DNA of 64,000 bases, taken from positions 2,086,501-2,150,500 of the forward strand of contig NZ_JBBOYD010000001.1 in NCBI RefSeq assembly GCF_038007965.1, written 5' to 3'. Shown piece after piece: positions 25,782 through 34,455 of this stretch; the stretch's first letter is position 1, and each line of letters opens with the position of its first letter. This stretch comes from Niallia sp. FSL W8-0635 (GTDB taxonomy: Bacteria; Bacillota; Bacilli; Bacillales; Cytobacillaceae). Both the position numbers and the translations under genes were made by a program. The notes below the pieces were generated by a model. The model saw nothing but the letters and a program-made list of their open reading frames with translations. It was not told the DNA's origin and did not search any database.

Positions 25782-26474
25782 TTGGAGAAAGTAAATGTGC
25801 TAGTGGTGGATGATGAGAAAGAAATTCGAGATGCCATTGAAATATATCTTAAAAACGAAGGGATTACCGTTTTAAAAGCAAGTGATGGACTAGAGGCATT
25901 AGATATTTTAATGGAACAAACCGTTCATTTAATTCTAATGGATATTATGATGCCGAATTTAGATGGGATTTCTGCTACTTATAAAATTCGTGAACAAAAA
26001 AATATTCCGATTATAATGCTGACAGCGAAAAGTGAGGATACGGATAAAATATTAGGCTTGCAAATAGGCGCTGATGATTATATCACAAAACCATTCAATC
26101 CAATGGAGCTAGTCGCAAGAGTGAAATCGCAATTACGAAGATATGTGACACTTGGAACCTTTGATGGTGTGAAGAAAAAAATAGACCTTCATGGATTAAC
26201 ATTAGACCAGGAGGCAAAAGAAGTAGCGGTAAATGGAGAAGGTGTAAAGCTAACGCCGATTGAATATAAAATCGTTGTATTATTAATGAAAAATGCAGGC
26301 AGAGTGTTCTCTATTACGGAAATTTATGAAAGTGTATGGAAGGAACCTGGGTACAATGCTGAAAACACGGTGGCAGTACATATTCGAAAAATCCGCGAGA
26401 AAATCGAAGTGGATCCAAAAAATCCGCGTTTCTTAAAGGTGGTGTGGGGCATTGGCTACAAAATCGAGAAATAA
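25782..26474 (+). CDS. OmpR/PhoB-family response regulator
   Basis: A 230-residue DNA-binding response regulator. The receiver domain (residues 1-118) has the acidic pair DDEKE, the phospho-accepting Asp in LILMDIMMPN (about residue 54), Thr in IMLTAKSED and Lys in ITKPFNP. The C-terminal winged-helix domain (about 130-229) has TPIEYKIVVLLMKNAGRVFS and ends VVWGIGYKIEK. Three TTG codons stand in a row; the third, 25782, is best spaced from AGGTGG. It overlaps the kinase gene by 23 bases, the usual coupling of a two-component pair. Confidence 0.95.
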   Translation: MEKVNVLVVDDEKEIRDAIEIYLKNEGITVLKASDGLEALDILMEQTVHLILMDIMMPNLDGISATYKIREQKNIPIIMLTAKSEDTDKILGLQIGADDYITKPFNPMELVARVKSQLRRYVTLGTFDGVKKKIDLHGLTLDQEAKEVAVNGEGVKLTPIEYKIVVLLMKNAGRVFSITEIYESVWKEPGYNAENTVAVHIRKIREKIEVDPKNPRFLKVVWGIGYKIEK

Positions 26475-28719
26475 AGGGCTTTTTATTGTTTGGACATTGC
26501 TTATTACAATCGGGCTTAGTGGAATTGCTTCGATAGATATGTGGTTTAATAAGTACATGCAATCAGATTTTTATAAAACATCCATCTTTCAAGATAAAAT
26601 GTATTATTATATGGATCTTTTAAGTGAGAATGAGTTATATTATATTCCGATAGAAGAAGCGAAGAAGAATATAACTGTGACAGAAAAAGAAATAAATGAT
26701 TACCGTTATTATTATGGTGATTTGAATGAACAAATCCAAATTATAAAAAGTCAGTATGAGGAACAAATTCAAACTGCTAAATCTACAGGAAGCACGGAAG
26801 CAGAACAGTTATATACAGATGAAAGAGATAAGAAAATCTCTGATATCACTAAAAATTTTCAAAGTAATGAATATGTAGAAGAAAAGATTAAAAAAGAAAA
26901 AGCACGACAATTAGATGAATACTATCAAGACTTACAGAATAGGGAATATGAGTATAAAGACTGGGCTGATTCCTTCCAGTATTATTTTGAAAATAAGAAA
27001 ACGGGAGAAATTATAACAAACGTTGAGGTTGCTCCGGGTGAAAAGATCGATAGTAAGTTAAATCAGAAGAATACAAAATTTCTTCGCGATATCCACGTTG
27101 ATCCCAAAGATGAGTGGGAACAACACTATATTACCTTAGATTCTCCTTGGTATGAGTTTGGTTATAAAGACACAGTTGCGACAGAAGTGTCTATTCTCAA
27201 TAACATCAAAGTAAAAAGAGGCAGCTTTGAAGGAATAATTGCAGTTCCTAACAATTTAAATGCCAATAGTATGATAAATAAAGAAGTGGATAACTATAAA
27301 TCACAACAAAAGCAAGCAATCTCTTTTAGTGTCATTAGTATTATTAGTTTAGTTGCAAGTTGCTTCCTCCTTTTAACTAGAAGAAGCATTTTAACACAAT
27401 GGGAAAACTCATTTTATAAGAAAGTTCCAATAGATATTGGCATTATTTTCCTTATTATAAGTGTAGCGGTTGGGATAATCGGTATATGGGGCGTAATTGA
27501 TCAATTTGAGATACACCTATATAATGAGGGATCGTATTGGAAGGGGATTATTTTATTTGGATGTTTAGCTTGGCTGTTTATATCTTTGTCATTTATTCAA
27601 ATTTCTCTTTTATATAAAGAAAAATTAAAAGGGGATAAATTATTTTGGACGAAAACGTTTGTTGGAAAATGTATAAAAACAGTAAAGAAACCACTTTTGC
27701 AATTATTTTCAAGTAGAACTCCGTTAACTAAATTAATTCTTTGTTTAATCATTGTTTTCGTACTAGGTATCAGTTTAATGGCAACACTTATAGAACCAGT
27801 ATTAGCACCGTTCTATCTTGTAGCAGTAATAATAATTGGAATACCAGTGATCCATTATTTGGTAAAAAATACAAAGTCTTTAAATCAGCTAGTCCTATAT
27901 ACAAATGAGATTATGAATGGTCGGAAAGTAAGCGATCTAGAGATTAAGGCCTCTAGTGAACTTACAACTTTAGTAGAGACTATCAATACACTAAAAAATG
28001 GCGTGATTTTCTCTCAAAATGCCCAAGCAAAAAGCGAACGCCTAAAAACCGAATTAATTACCAATGTCAGTCACGATCTACGAACGCCTTTAACATCTAT
28101 CATTAACTACACGGAATTATTGAAAAATAAAAATCTATCAGAGGAAGAAAAGGACGGCTATCTGGCTATTATTGACCGAAAATCACAGCGGTTAAAAGTA
28201 TTGATTGATGATTTGTTTGAGGTTTCGAAAATGGTTAGCGGCAATGTGGAATTGAAGAGGGAAAAGGTAGATTTAGTGCAGCTTTTACAGCAAGCATTAG
28301 GAGAATATGATGAAACAATCAAAGCCTCTACTCTTGATTTTCGTGTAACCAATCAAGAGCCGTCGATTAATGCAGTAGTAGATGGGCAGAAGCTATGGAG
28401 AGTATTTGATAATTTAATAGGAAATATTTTGAAGTATTCCTTGGAGCATTCTCGTGTCTACCTTTCGATTAAACAAGAAAAAGGGCAAGCAATTCTTCAA
28501 TTTAAAAATATTTCTAAGTATGAACTAGATGACAATATGGATGAATTATTTGAGCGTTTTAAACGAGGGGATACCTCTAGACATACGGAAGGATCCGGAC
28601 TTGGACTTGCGATTGCAAAATCGATTATCGACCTTCATGAGGGAATGATGACAATAGAGACAGATGGAGACTTATTTAAAGTTACCTTAGCGCTACCTGT
28701 AAATGAACAGCGAAGCTAA
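26452..28719 (+). CDS. Sensor histidine kinase with multi-pass membrane region
   Basis: A 755-residue membrane kinase, partner of the upstream regulator. TM1 (about residues 9-27) is followed by an outside domain of about 260 residues that starts with a coiled coil (INDYRYYYGDLNEQIQIIK). Then come five or six membrane segments (about 290-480) and a HAMP-like linker. The dimerisation helix is NVSHDLRTPLTSIINYTELL (phospho-His near residue 541). The ATPase domain has the N box DNLIGNILKYS and G boxes GSGLGLAIAK. It begins with TTG inside the regulator gene. The layout resembles the two-component kinases of Firmicutes that sense cell-envelope or peptide signals; the ligand is unknown. Confidence 0.93.
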   Translation: MATKSRNKGLFIVWTLLITIGLSGIASIDMWFNKYMQSDFYKTSIFQDKMYYYMDLLSENELYYIPIEEAKKNITVTEKEINDYRYYYGDLNEQIQIIKSQYEEQIQTAKSTGSTEAEQLYTDERDKKISDITKNFQSNEYVEEKIKKEKARQLDEYYQDLQNREYEYKDWADSFQYYFENKKTGEIITNVEVAPGEKIDSKLNQKNTKFLRDIHVDPKDEWEQHYITLDSPWYEFGYKDTVATEVSILNNIKVKRGSFEGIIAVPNNLNANSMINKEVDNYKSQQKQAISFSVISIISLVASCFLLLTRRSILTQWENSFYKKVPIDIGIIFLIISVAVGIIGIWGVIDQFEIHLYNEGSYWKGIILFGCLAWLFISLSFIQISLLYKEKLKGDKLFWTKTFVGKCIKTVKKPLLQLFSSRTPLTKLILCLIIVFVLGISLMATLIEPVLAPFYLVAVIIIGIPVIHYLVKNTKSLNQLVLYTNEIMNGRKVSDLEIKASSELTTLVETINTLKNGVIFSQNAQAKSERLKTELITNVSHDLRTPLTSIINYTELLKNKNLSEEEKDGYLAIIDRKSQRLKVLIDDLFEVSKMVSGNVELKREKVDLVQLLQQALGEYDETIKASTLDFRVTNQEPSINAVVDGQKLWRVFDNLIGNILKYSLEHSRVYLSIKQEKGQAILQFKNISKYELDDNMDELFERFKRGDTSRHTEGSGLGLAIAKSIIDLHEGMMTIETDGDLFKVTLALPVNEQRS

Positions 28720-28721
28720 AA

Positions 28722-28901
28722 ATGAATAAGAAACAAGCAGCCTATCTGTACTCATTGGTTTACCCGATTACGAGAAATAAAGTAATTGCAAGGAAAATAG
28801 TATTTGATGTACTAAAGGAATATAAACATGTTGAAGAAAAAATAATCATTCGCAAAGCCATTAACAAAGCGATTGAAGCAGGGAAAGCTAAGATAGGATA
28901 G
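28722..28901 (+). CDS. Small basic protein at the end of the two-component operon
   Basis: A 59-residue basic protein starting two bases after the kinase stop and ending just before the operon terminator. The sequence is helical, AAYLYSLVYPITRNKVIARK then RKAINKAIEAGKAKIG. No family is recognised. The ribosome binding site is weak, so translation may depend on coupling to the kinase gene. Position, compact spacing and shared terminator favour a real gene. Confidence 0.55.
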   Translation: MNKKQAAYLYSLVYPITRNKVIARKIVFDVLKEYKHVEEKIIIRKAINKAIEAGKAKIG

Positions 28902-28905
28902 AAGG

Positions 28906-28942
28906 TACTTCCTTTTCGATGATGAAAAGGAAGTATTTTTTT
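28906..28942 (+). terminator. Terminator of the two-component operon
   Basis: TACTTCCTTTTC pairs with GAAAAGGAAGTA around a 6-base loop, followed by TTTTTTT. Confidence 0.9.
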
Positions 28943-29006
28943 ACTAGAAATATATGTTAAAATAATTTAAAAGATTATGAATAATCACAGAAAGAAGGAA
29001 AGAAAA

Positions 29007-29927
29007 GTGACCATCAAAAAAATCGGTATTGTAGGGCTTGGAGCGATTGGGGCAGTATACGGCAAAATGCTTCAGGAAGTAGAAGGATTAGAAGTACAAA
29101 TTATTGTCGATGAGCATAGAAAAACAAGATATGAAAAAGAAAAATTCTACATAAACGACGAAGAAACTTCCTTTCATTACATCCATCCAGATACACAATC
29201 AGAAGCCTTTGATTTGGTTCTCCTTGCAGTAAAATATGGACAGCTTCAAGAAGCAATCTCCCTAATTCGTCCATTTGTAGGAGAGAAAACAGTAATTCTT
29301 TCCTTATTAAATGGGATTACAAGCGAGGAAGAAATTGCACAAAGCTATGGGGAAGAAAAGATTCTCTATTCCATCTGTAATGGCATTGACTCAACAAGAG
29401 AAGGCAATCGAATCTATTACAGTACTCCTGGAATCATCACTTTTGGGGAGAGAGTAAATATAGAGCTGACGGATCGCGTAAAAGAGGTCAAAGAATGCTT
29501 AGAAAGAGCAAATATACCAGTTGATGTACCAGAAGATATGGAGCGTGCTTTATGGAATAAGTTCATGATTAACGTAGGCATGAATCAAGCTTCAGCTGTA
29601 ACAAGAGCACCATATGCTTATTTTCAAAAAGATGGACAAGCAAGAGAGCTAGCAAAAAGTGCGATGAAGGAAGTAATTCAGCTTGCACAGGCAAAGGAAA
29701 TTGACTTAACAGAACAAGACATGGATTATTTTTTTGCCAATGTGCTAAGCAAAGTTGGCGGGAAAGGAAAGACATCGATGCTGCAGGATATCGAAGCTGG
29801 CAGAGAAACAGAAGTCGCTTTATTTGCCGAAAAAGTTATCGATTATGGTCAGAAGCTTGGGATTGAAACACCTATTAATCAAGCATTCTATCGAATTATT
29901 AAAACAGTGGAGGAAATGCAAGGGTAG
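29007..29927 (+). CDS. 2-dehydropantoate 2-reductase family protein
   Basis: A 306-residue Rossmann-fold oxidoreductase. The N-terminal NADPH site is GIVGLGAIGAVYGKML. The conserved Lys is in LLAVKYGQLQ (ketopantoate reductase family) and a second in ALWNKFMINVGMNQ, with the C-terminal ketopantoate-binding domain (about 175-300). The reaction would be reduction of 2-dehydropantoate to pantoate in coenzyme A synthesis. It is one of several related families in Bacillus, so a different substrate is possible. GTG at 29007 is favoured by AAGGA at good spacing; the ATG at 28977 has no site. Nudix, HAD and DHFR genes follow closely. Confidence 0.88.
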   Translation: MTIKKIGIVGLGAIGAVYGKMLQEVEGLEVQIIVDEHRKTRYEKEKFYINDEETSFHYIHPDTQSEAFDLVLLAVKYGQLQEAISLIRPFVGEKTVILSLLNGITSEEEIAQSYGEEKILYSICNGIDSTREGNRIYYSTPGIITFGERVNIELTDRVKEVKECLERANIPVDVPEDMERALWNKFMINVGMNQASAVTRAPYAYFQKDGQARELAKSAMKEVIQLAQAKEIDLTEQDMDYFFANVLSKVGGKGKTSMLQDIEAGRETEVALFAEKVIDYGQKLGIETPINQAFYRIIKTVEEMQG

Positions 29928-29956
29928 AAAAGCTCTAAAAAGAACGGGGGATTCAA

Positions 29957-30388
29957 ATGGTTCAAAGCACACAACAGTCCTATTCGCCGCCAAAACATAT
30001 CGTTTCAGCAGCGACGATCATTATTAACGAACAAGGCGAAATTTTATTAATCAAGGGACCTAAGAGAGGATGGGAAATGCCAGGCGGACAAGTGGAAGAG
30101 GGGGAGTCCTTGAAAGACGCCGCAATAAGAGAAGCAAAAGAAGAATCAGGTATTGATATTGAGATTGTAAAATTTTGTGGAATATTCCAAAATGTGAACC
30201 GTTCCATATGCAATACGCTGTTCTTAGCAAAACCAGTTGGGGGAGAATTAGCTACTTCTCCAGAAAGTTTAGAAGTAGGATTTTTTCCCATAGAGGAAGC
30301 GCTGAAGATGGTGACATATAAGAATTTTAGGGGAAGAATAGAGAAATGTTTGGATGAAAGTAGCCAGCCTTTTTGTGTAGCTTTTTAA
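29957..30388 (+). CDS. Nudix hydrolase
   Basis: A 143-residue Nudix protein with a complete Nudix box starting GGQVEEGESLKDAAIREAKE and continuing ESGIDI (about residues 47-70), the metal and pyrophosphate site. It should hydrolyse a nucleoside diphosphate linked to another group; the family includes ADP-ribose pyrophosphatase and house-cleaning enzymes. RBS AACGGGGG. It sits 29 bases after the reductase gene, so it is likely part of the same transcript. Confidence 0.92.
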   Translation: MVQSTQQSYSPPKHIVSAATIIINEQGEILLIKGPKRGWEMPGGQVEEGESLKDAAIREAKEESGIDIEIVKFCGIFQNVNRSICNTLFLAKPVGGELATSPESLEVGFFPIEEALKMVTYKNFRGRIEKCLDESSQPFCVAF

Positions 30389-30422
30389 AGAAGTATCCAG
30401 AAATAGAATGGTGGTGAATTAT

Positions 30423-31097
30423 TTGAGCAGCTACAAAGCAGTGCTATTTGATTTAGATGATACCTTGCTTGATAGAGATAATGCAGTAGATAAACTGTTT
30501 TTCATTTTATTAGAAAAATGTTATGAGGATATTGATGATTCCACAAAAAGGGAAATGCTGCAAGAATTTAAAGAACAGGACAAGCGATGCTATGGTCAAA
30601 AGGATAAAACAAAGGTTTTTGAAGCATTTTTCGATTCTTTTCCACCAAAACATAGAATACCACACAATGACATATTAGCTTTTTGGAATCAGCATTTTCC
30701 GTATTGTTTTTCTGTAAATCAAGATAGATTAAACATATTAAATAGGCTAAAGAGTCAAGTGAAGGTTGCAATTATCACAAATGGCACCGTCCATAGACAA
30801 AAAGCAAAAATAAGGAGCACCAATTTACATCATTATTTTGATACAATCATCATTTCTGATGAAGTGGGGATTAGTAAACCGGACAAACGCATTTTTGAAC
30901 TAGCTTTAAATAAGCTTAATGTGCAGCCAGAGGACACATTATTCGTTGGCGATGACTTAGAAAGAGATATTGGTGGTTGTCAAAATGCCAATATAAAAGG
31001 GGTATGGTTTAATCCACTTAGAATCAAGAATGATACCGAGATTAAACCATTTGCTGAAATTGATTCTTTTGATCGATTATTAAGCTATTTTACATAA
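30423..31097 (+). CDS. HAD family hydrolase, YjjG/NagD-like subgroup
   Basis: A 224-residue haloacid dehalogenase-type phosphatase. Motif I AVLFDLDDTLLD contains the nucleophile Asp and acid Asp. Motif II IITNGT, motif III Lys in ISKPDKRIFE, and motif IV VGDDLERDIGG complete the active site. A helical cap is inserted after motif I. It likely removes phosphate from a small metabolite or nucleotide. The TTG at 30423 is preferred, with GGTGG seven bases upstream; the ATG at 30408 has no site. Confidence 0.9.
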   Translation: MSSYKAVLFDLDDTLLDRDNAVDKLFFILLEKCYEDIDDSTKREMLQEFKEQDKRCYGQKDKTKVFEAFFDSFPPKHRIPHNDILAFWNQHFPYCFSVNQDRLNILNRLKSQVKVAIITNGTVHRQKAKIRSTNLHHYFDTIIISDEVGISKPDKRIFELALNKLNVQPEDTLFVGDDLERDIGGCQNANIKGVWFNPLRIKNDTEIKPFAEIDSFDRLLSYFT

Positions 31098-31117
31098 GTC
31101 AATAAGAGGAGTGCTCC

Positions 31118-31618
31118 ATGAAGGTATCTTTAATTGTAGCGATGGACGAGAACAGAGTAATTGGGAAAGAAAATGATATTCCTTGGAGGATTCCGAGAGA
31201 TTGGGAGTATGTGAAAAAAATAACTTCAGGGCATCCCATTATTTTGGGGAGAAAAAACTTCCAATCCATTGGAAAAGCATTAAGAAACAGAAGGAATATC
31301 GTCTTATCTAGAGATAGAGAGTTAGTATTGGACGGCTGTGAAATGGCACATTCATTAGATGAAGTATTTACATTATGTGAAAAGGAAGAAGAAATATTTA
31401 TTTTTGGTGGCGAAGAAATATATATAATGTTTCTTCCATATGTAGAATCAATGTACATAACCAAGATTCATGCAGAATTTGAAGGGGACACGTTCTTCCC
31501 AAATGTTGATTTAAATGAATGGAAGGAGACATCTGTTACCAAAGGAATAACAGATGAAAAAAATCCTTATTCTTACTATTTTCATGTTTTCGAAAGAGAA
31601 CCTCTTAAGCGATTGTGA
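31118..31618 (+). CDS. folA: Dihydrofolate reductase
   Basis: A 166-residue enzyme that reduces dihydrofolate to tetrahydrofolate with NADPH. The start MKVSLIVAMDENRVIGKEND, active-site IPWRIPRDWEYVK (Asp near residue 28), HPIILGRKNFQSIG, and FIFGGEEIY are the standard DHFR landmarks. Usual type I length is about 160. It stands alone, without a thymidylate synthase beside it, so it may be a second DHFR. RBS AGAGGAGTG. The stretch downstream holds repeats rather than a gene. Confidence 0.92.
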   Translation: MKVSLIVAMDENRVIGKENDIPWRIPRDWEYVKKITSGHPIILGRKNFQSIGKALRNRRNIVLSRDRELVLDGCEMAHSLDEVFTLCEKEEEIFIFGGEEIYIMFLPYVESMYITKIHAEFEGDTFFPNVDLNEWKETSVTKGITDEKNPYSYYFHVFEREPLKRL

Positions 31619-32039
31619 AAGGTTAAATTACATGGATTAGGATGGGGAATAGGCCTGTTATTTTCATCGTATATCGTCGATTCTATTTGAGCAATTAAAG
31701 ATAATTAAAATAAACGGAGATTTTCCGGTTAAACAGCAAAATAGTGCTTGGTTAGGGATAAATAAGCGGAGATTTTTCGCTTAAGCAATGTAAAAGAAGT
31801 GATTTTGAGATTTTTCAAGTAAATAGACGGAATTTATACCTTAATTTAGGCTATTTTCCGTGCTGATTTCTAATTAAGAGAAATTTATCCGCTTATTTCC
31901 CCAGCCAGTCTACTATAGTGTCTCCTTTAATTTAACGAGTAAAGACGGAAAGCTTGGGAAAAATCCCATGCTTTCGTATGTTAGTAAATTGCATCCCATA
32001 TTTGTGCTGCAATTTCAGTTTTATGGAAACAAACTACCC
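31619..32039. other. Intergenic repeat region
   Basis: No gene is supported. It contains three direct copies and one inverted copy of a roughly 25-bp element (see the repeat entry), and a hairpin GAAAGCTTGGGA / TCCCATGCTTTC (31948-31975) without a clear T-run. Confidence 0.6.
31707..31900. repeat. Short interspersed element, four copies
   Basis: Copies at 31707-31734 (TAAACGGAGATTTTCCGG core), 31760-31786 (TAAGCGGAGATTTTTCGC core), 31821-31845 (TAGACGGAATTTAT core) and, inverted, 31880-31900 (AAATTTATCCGCTTATTTCC). The inner GCGGA / TTCGC pairing lets copies fold as small hairpins. It resembles short intergenic repeats found in many copies in some Bacillus genomes. Confidence 0.6.
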
Positions 32040-32543
32040 TTAAAAAACAAACCCAAAATAAGCTTCTTCCTGCTCCAAATCCTCAAAATATTTGATGCCC
32101 ATATACTGAAAGCCGATTTTGCCAAGTATGTTTAAAGAAGCCTTGTTTTCGATACTAGCAGAAGCAATTACTTTTTGAACACTTCCTTGCTCCTCAGCAA
32201 ACTTCATACATGCAATGGCTGCTTCTGTCGCATAGCCTTTGTTCCAATTGTCTTTTGTAAAATGGAAAATAAGCTCTACTTCGTCCAAAGAATCCTCTAT
32301 ATTAAAGCCAGCTGCCCCAATCACCTGATTAGTAGCTAAATCAACCACTCCGTAAACAGAAAGGCCAAAATCAGCTTGACATTGCTGGTAAAAGTCAATA
32401 ACTTGAGGAAGTAAGGCAGAGTCAGTACTCCCGCCACAATAGGTCATGACTTCTTCCCTTCCCCAAAACTGTTCACATGCTTCTACATCCTCTAATGTTA
32501 ATAATCGATAACCTAATCGCTCACTCGTAAAAAGAAACTCCAA
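32040..32543 (-). CDS. GNAT acetyltransferase, RimJ/RimL-like
   Basis: A 167-residue GNAT protein. The opening FTSERLGYRLLTLEDVEACE and the acetyl-CoA motif around NKGYATEAAIACMKFAEE (about residues 90-107), followed by IENKASLNILGKIGFQYMG, are typical of the RimJ/L subgroup that acetylates protein N-termini or small amines. The TTG start at 32543 was chosen because AAAGGAG lies nine bases upstream; in-frame ATG codons upstream have no site. The acceptor substrate is unknown. It is monocistronic. Confidence 0.88.
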   Translation of the reverse strand: MEFLFTSERLGYRLLTLEDVEACEQFWGREEVMTYCGGSTDSALLPQVIDFYQQCQADFGLSVYGVVDLATNQVIGAAGFNIEDSLDEVELIFHFTKDNWNKGYATEAAIACMKFAEEQGSVQKVIASASIENKASLNILGKIGFQYMGIKYFEDLEQEEAYFGFVF

Positions 32544-32724
32544 GAAAAAAACTCCTTTAATCATTCTATTATTCATTTAACCATTTTAGCGTATGGGAAT
32601 CATTTTATGCAATTAAATGGAGAGTGGGGAAGTGAAAGAGAGAATATTAACAAATGGAAAAGACACAATAGATTACAGTGATTATCCATTGTGCCTTTAA
32701 GTATGACGTTATATAAATGAAAGG

Positions 32725-32991
32725 TTAGAGACTTTCTTCTAATGAATTTTCATACTTCCCAATAGATGCTGTGATGCATTCTGCGAGTTCGGAACAATTT
32801 CCCTCAAACATGTGAAATGTTAAGGAATGAATTAAATGATCAAATTGATCATGGGTAGAATCTGATTTGCTCAGCTCAGTAGACCAATTAATTTTAGGGA
32901 TAGAAATAACAAAAGAATCAGTTGTTTTCATGATATATAATTTCGTATCTTTTAGTCCTAATGGAGCAATATCTTCTAGTAAGGTAATCAT
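32725..32991 (-). CDS. YueH-like small protein
   Basis: An 88-residue soluble protein. KLYIMKTTDSFVISIPKINW followed by a Ser/Asp-rich turn, then HLIHSLTFHMFEGNCSELAE, matches the pattern of B. subtilis YueH and its relatives, of unknown function. The start at 32991 follows GGGGAGG; an in-frame ATG at 33021 overlaps it. It lies between the GNAT gene and the promoter of the GntR-ABC operon. Confidence 0.55.
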   Translation of the reverse strand: MITLLEDIAPLGLKDTKLYIMKTTDSFVISIPKINWSTELSKSDSTHDQFDHLIHSLTFHMFEGNCSELAECITASIGKYENSLEESL

Positions 32992-33137
32992 TACAACAAC
33001 CTCCCCATTTTTTATTTCCATTATACTCCTTTTTTTCGACGTTTTTTTCCAAAAATAGAAGATTTAAATAAAATGTCAAATGAATGATATGTTTGCAATA
33101 TAAAAGTGTTTTTTGTTTAAAAAAATGAAATGGCAGT

Positions 33138-33180
33138 TTGACAAAAAAGAACAACTGTTGTATAGTTGGTTACATAACTA
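33138..33180 (+). promoter_or_regulatory. Promoter and candidate operator of the GntR-ABC operon
   Basis: TTGACA (33138-33143), a 17-base spacer and TATAGT (33161-33166) form a near-perfect sigma-A promoter. TAGTT (33163-33167) and AACTA (33176-33180) form an inverted repeat overlapping the -10, the expected place for autorepression by the YtrA-type GntR protein encoded next. Confidence 0.7.
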
Positions 33181-33215
33181 ATCAACCGTTCAACGTATGA
33201 GGGAAGGAGAAATCC

Positions 33216-33587
33216 GTGAAAGCTGTTTTTGATGACTCAAAGCCTATTTTTCAGCAAATTTCAGATATGATAGCAAATGAAATTGTGGAAGGGGAGCTTG
33301 TAGAAGGTGATCAAATCCCTTCTACGACTGAAATTTCTAAGTTTTACCAAATCAATCGAGCAACTGCGCAAAAAGGGCTTGCAGCATTGGTTGAGGCTGG
33401 ATATGTATATAAGCAACGTGGTGTTGGCATGTTTGTTGCAGAGGGTGCCAAACAAAAGCTGCTGGAAAAGCGTAAAGAAGACTTTTACAACGAATATGTA
33501 AAACCAATGATGGAAGAAGCAAAGCGTATTGAAATAAAAAAAGTAGAATTACTTCAAGTAATTAAGGAGGATTATACAGATGATTAA
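33216..33587 (+). CDS. GntR family regulator, YtrA-type
   Basis: A 123-residue regulator with an N-terminal winged helix: QISDMIANEIVEGELVEGDQ, then STTEISKFYQINRATAQKGL and a wing ending YKQRGVGMFVA. Only a short C-terminal helix follows, without a ligand domain, the hallmark of the YtrA subgroup that regulates ABC transporter operons. GTG start with GGAAGGA. The gene overlaps the ATPase gene by eight bases. It probably represses the operon until an envelope-active compound is present. Confidence 0.92.
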   Translation: MKAVFDDSKPIFQQISDMIANEIVEGELVEGDQIPSTTEISKFYQINRATAQKGLAALVEAGYVYKQRGVGMFVAEGAKQKLLEKRKEDFYNEYVKPMMEEAKRIEIKKVELLQVIKEDYTDD

Positions 33588-34455
33588 ACTCGAAAATGTG
33601 TCGTTTTCCTATGGAAATGTGCCAGCTCTAAAAAATATAAATATTTCAGAAACAGAACCGATCATTATGGGGCTATGGGGGCGAAATGGATCTGGAAAGA
33701 CGACGTTTATGAAGCTTTTATCTGGTCTGGAAAATATCGATGCCGGTTCTATTAATGTGAATGGTATAACACCGTATAACAATAAAGAAGCAATGAACAA
33801 CATAACGTATATTCAAGAAAATCACCCCTTTTCGATTCTTTGGAAAGTTGAGGATGCGCTTCGTTTTGGTGCTCTATTTAATAAAAACTGGGATGGAGAG
33901 CTAGCTGAACATCTAGTTACTTTATTTGAATTGCCAAGAAAAAAGAAAATCAAAAATTTCTCTAAAGGGATGCAAACAATGCTACAAATTGTCTTGGGAC
34001 TCGCTAGTAAAGCTCCTGTAACCATTATGGATGAACCAACAAATGGCCTTGATGCCTATATGAGAAAGCAATTTTATGATGCACTTCTAGATACGTATGA
34101 GGAAGATCCTCGTTTTATTATTTTATCGACCCATCATATTGATGAGATTGAAGCAATGTGTGAAAAGATTGCGATTATCAATGAGCAGACAATTGTACGC
34201 TATGAAGAAACGGAAGAGTTGAAAATGCATGGTATTCTATTATCTGGTTCAGCGGAAGCGATAGAGCCTTTAATAGAAGGGCAGAGCCTTTTAGAAAAAA
34301 GAAAACTTGGCAAACAAATCAATGTGATGATTGATGATATATTTACTGAGGAGTGGAAAGCAAGAGCTAACAAAGCTGGCGTTACAGTGGAAAAAGCGAA
34401 ATTGCAGGATTATCTAGTTAACTATACAACGAAAAAAGAGGTGCAAAAAGTATGA
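33580..34455 (+). CDS. ABC transporter ATP-binding protein
   Basis: A 291-residue ATPase of the YtrB/BcrA type. Walker A is GRNGSGKTTFMK (about residues 35-46), Q-loop TYIQENHPF, signature KNFSKGMQTMLQ (a variant LSGGQ, as often seen in this subgroup), Walker B TIMDEPTNGLD and switch His in STHHIDEIE. The C-terminal 75 residues are an extra domain. It works with the membrane protein of the next gene, which overlaps by four bases. Function likely export of, or resistance to, an antibiotic or peptide. Confidence 0.93.
   Translation: MIKLENVSFSYGNVPALKNINISETEPIIMGLWGRNGSGKTTFMKLLSGLENIDAGSINVNGITPYNNKEAMNNITYIQENHPFSILWKVEDALRFGALFNKNWDGELAEHLVTLFELPRKKKIKNFSKGMQTMLQIVLGLASKAPVTIMDEPTNGLDAYMRKQFYDALLDTYEEDPRFIILSTHHIDEIEAMCEKIAIINEQTIVRYEETEELKMHGILLSGSAEAIEPLIEGQSLLEKRKLGKQINVMIDDIFTEEWKARANKAGVTVEKAKLQDYLVNYTTKKEVQKV

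Noticed and set aside
31948..31975. Hairpin as a terminator for DHFR
   Set aside because: No T-run on the plus strand and it lies over 300 bases after the gene; kept only as a note in the intergenic entry.
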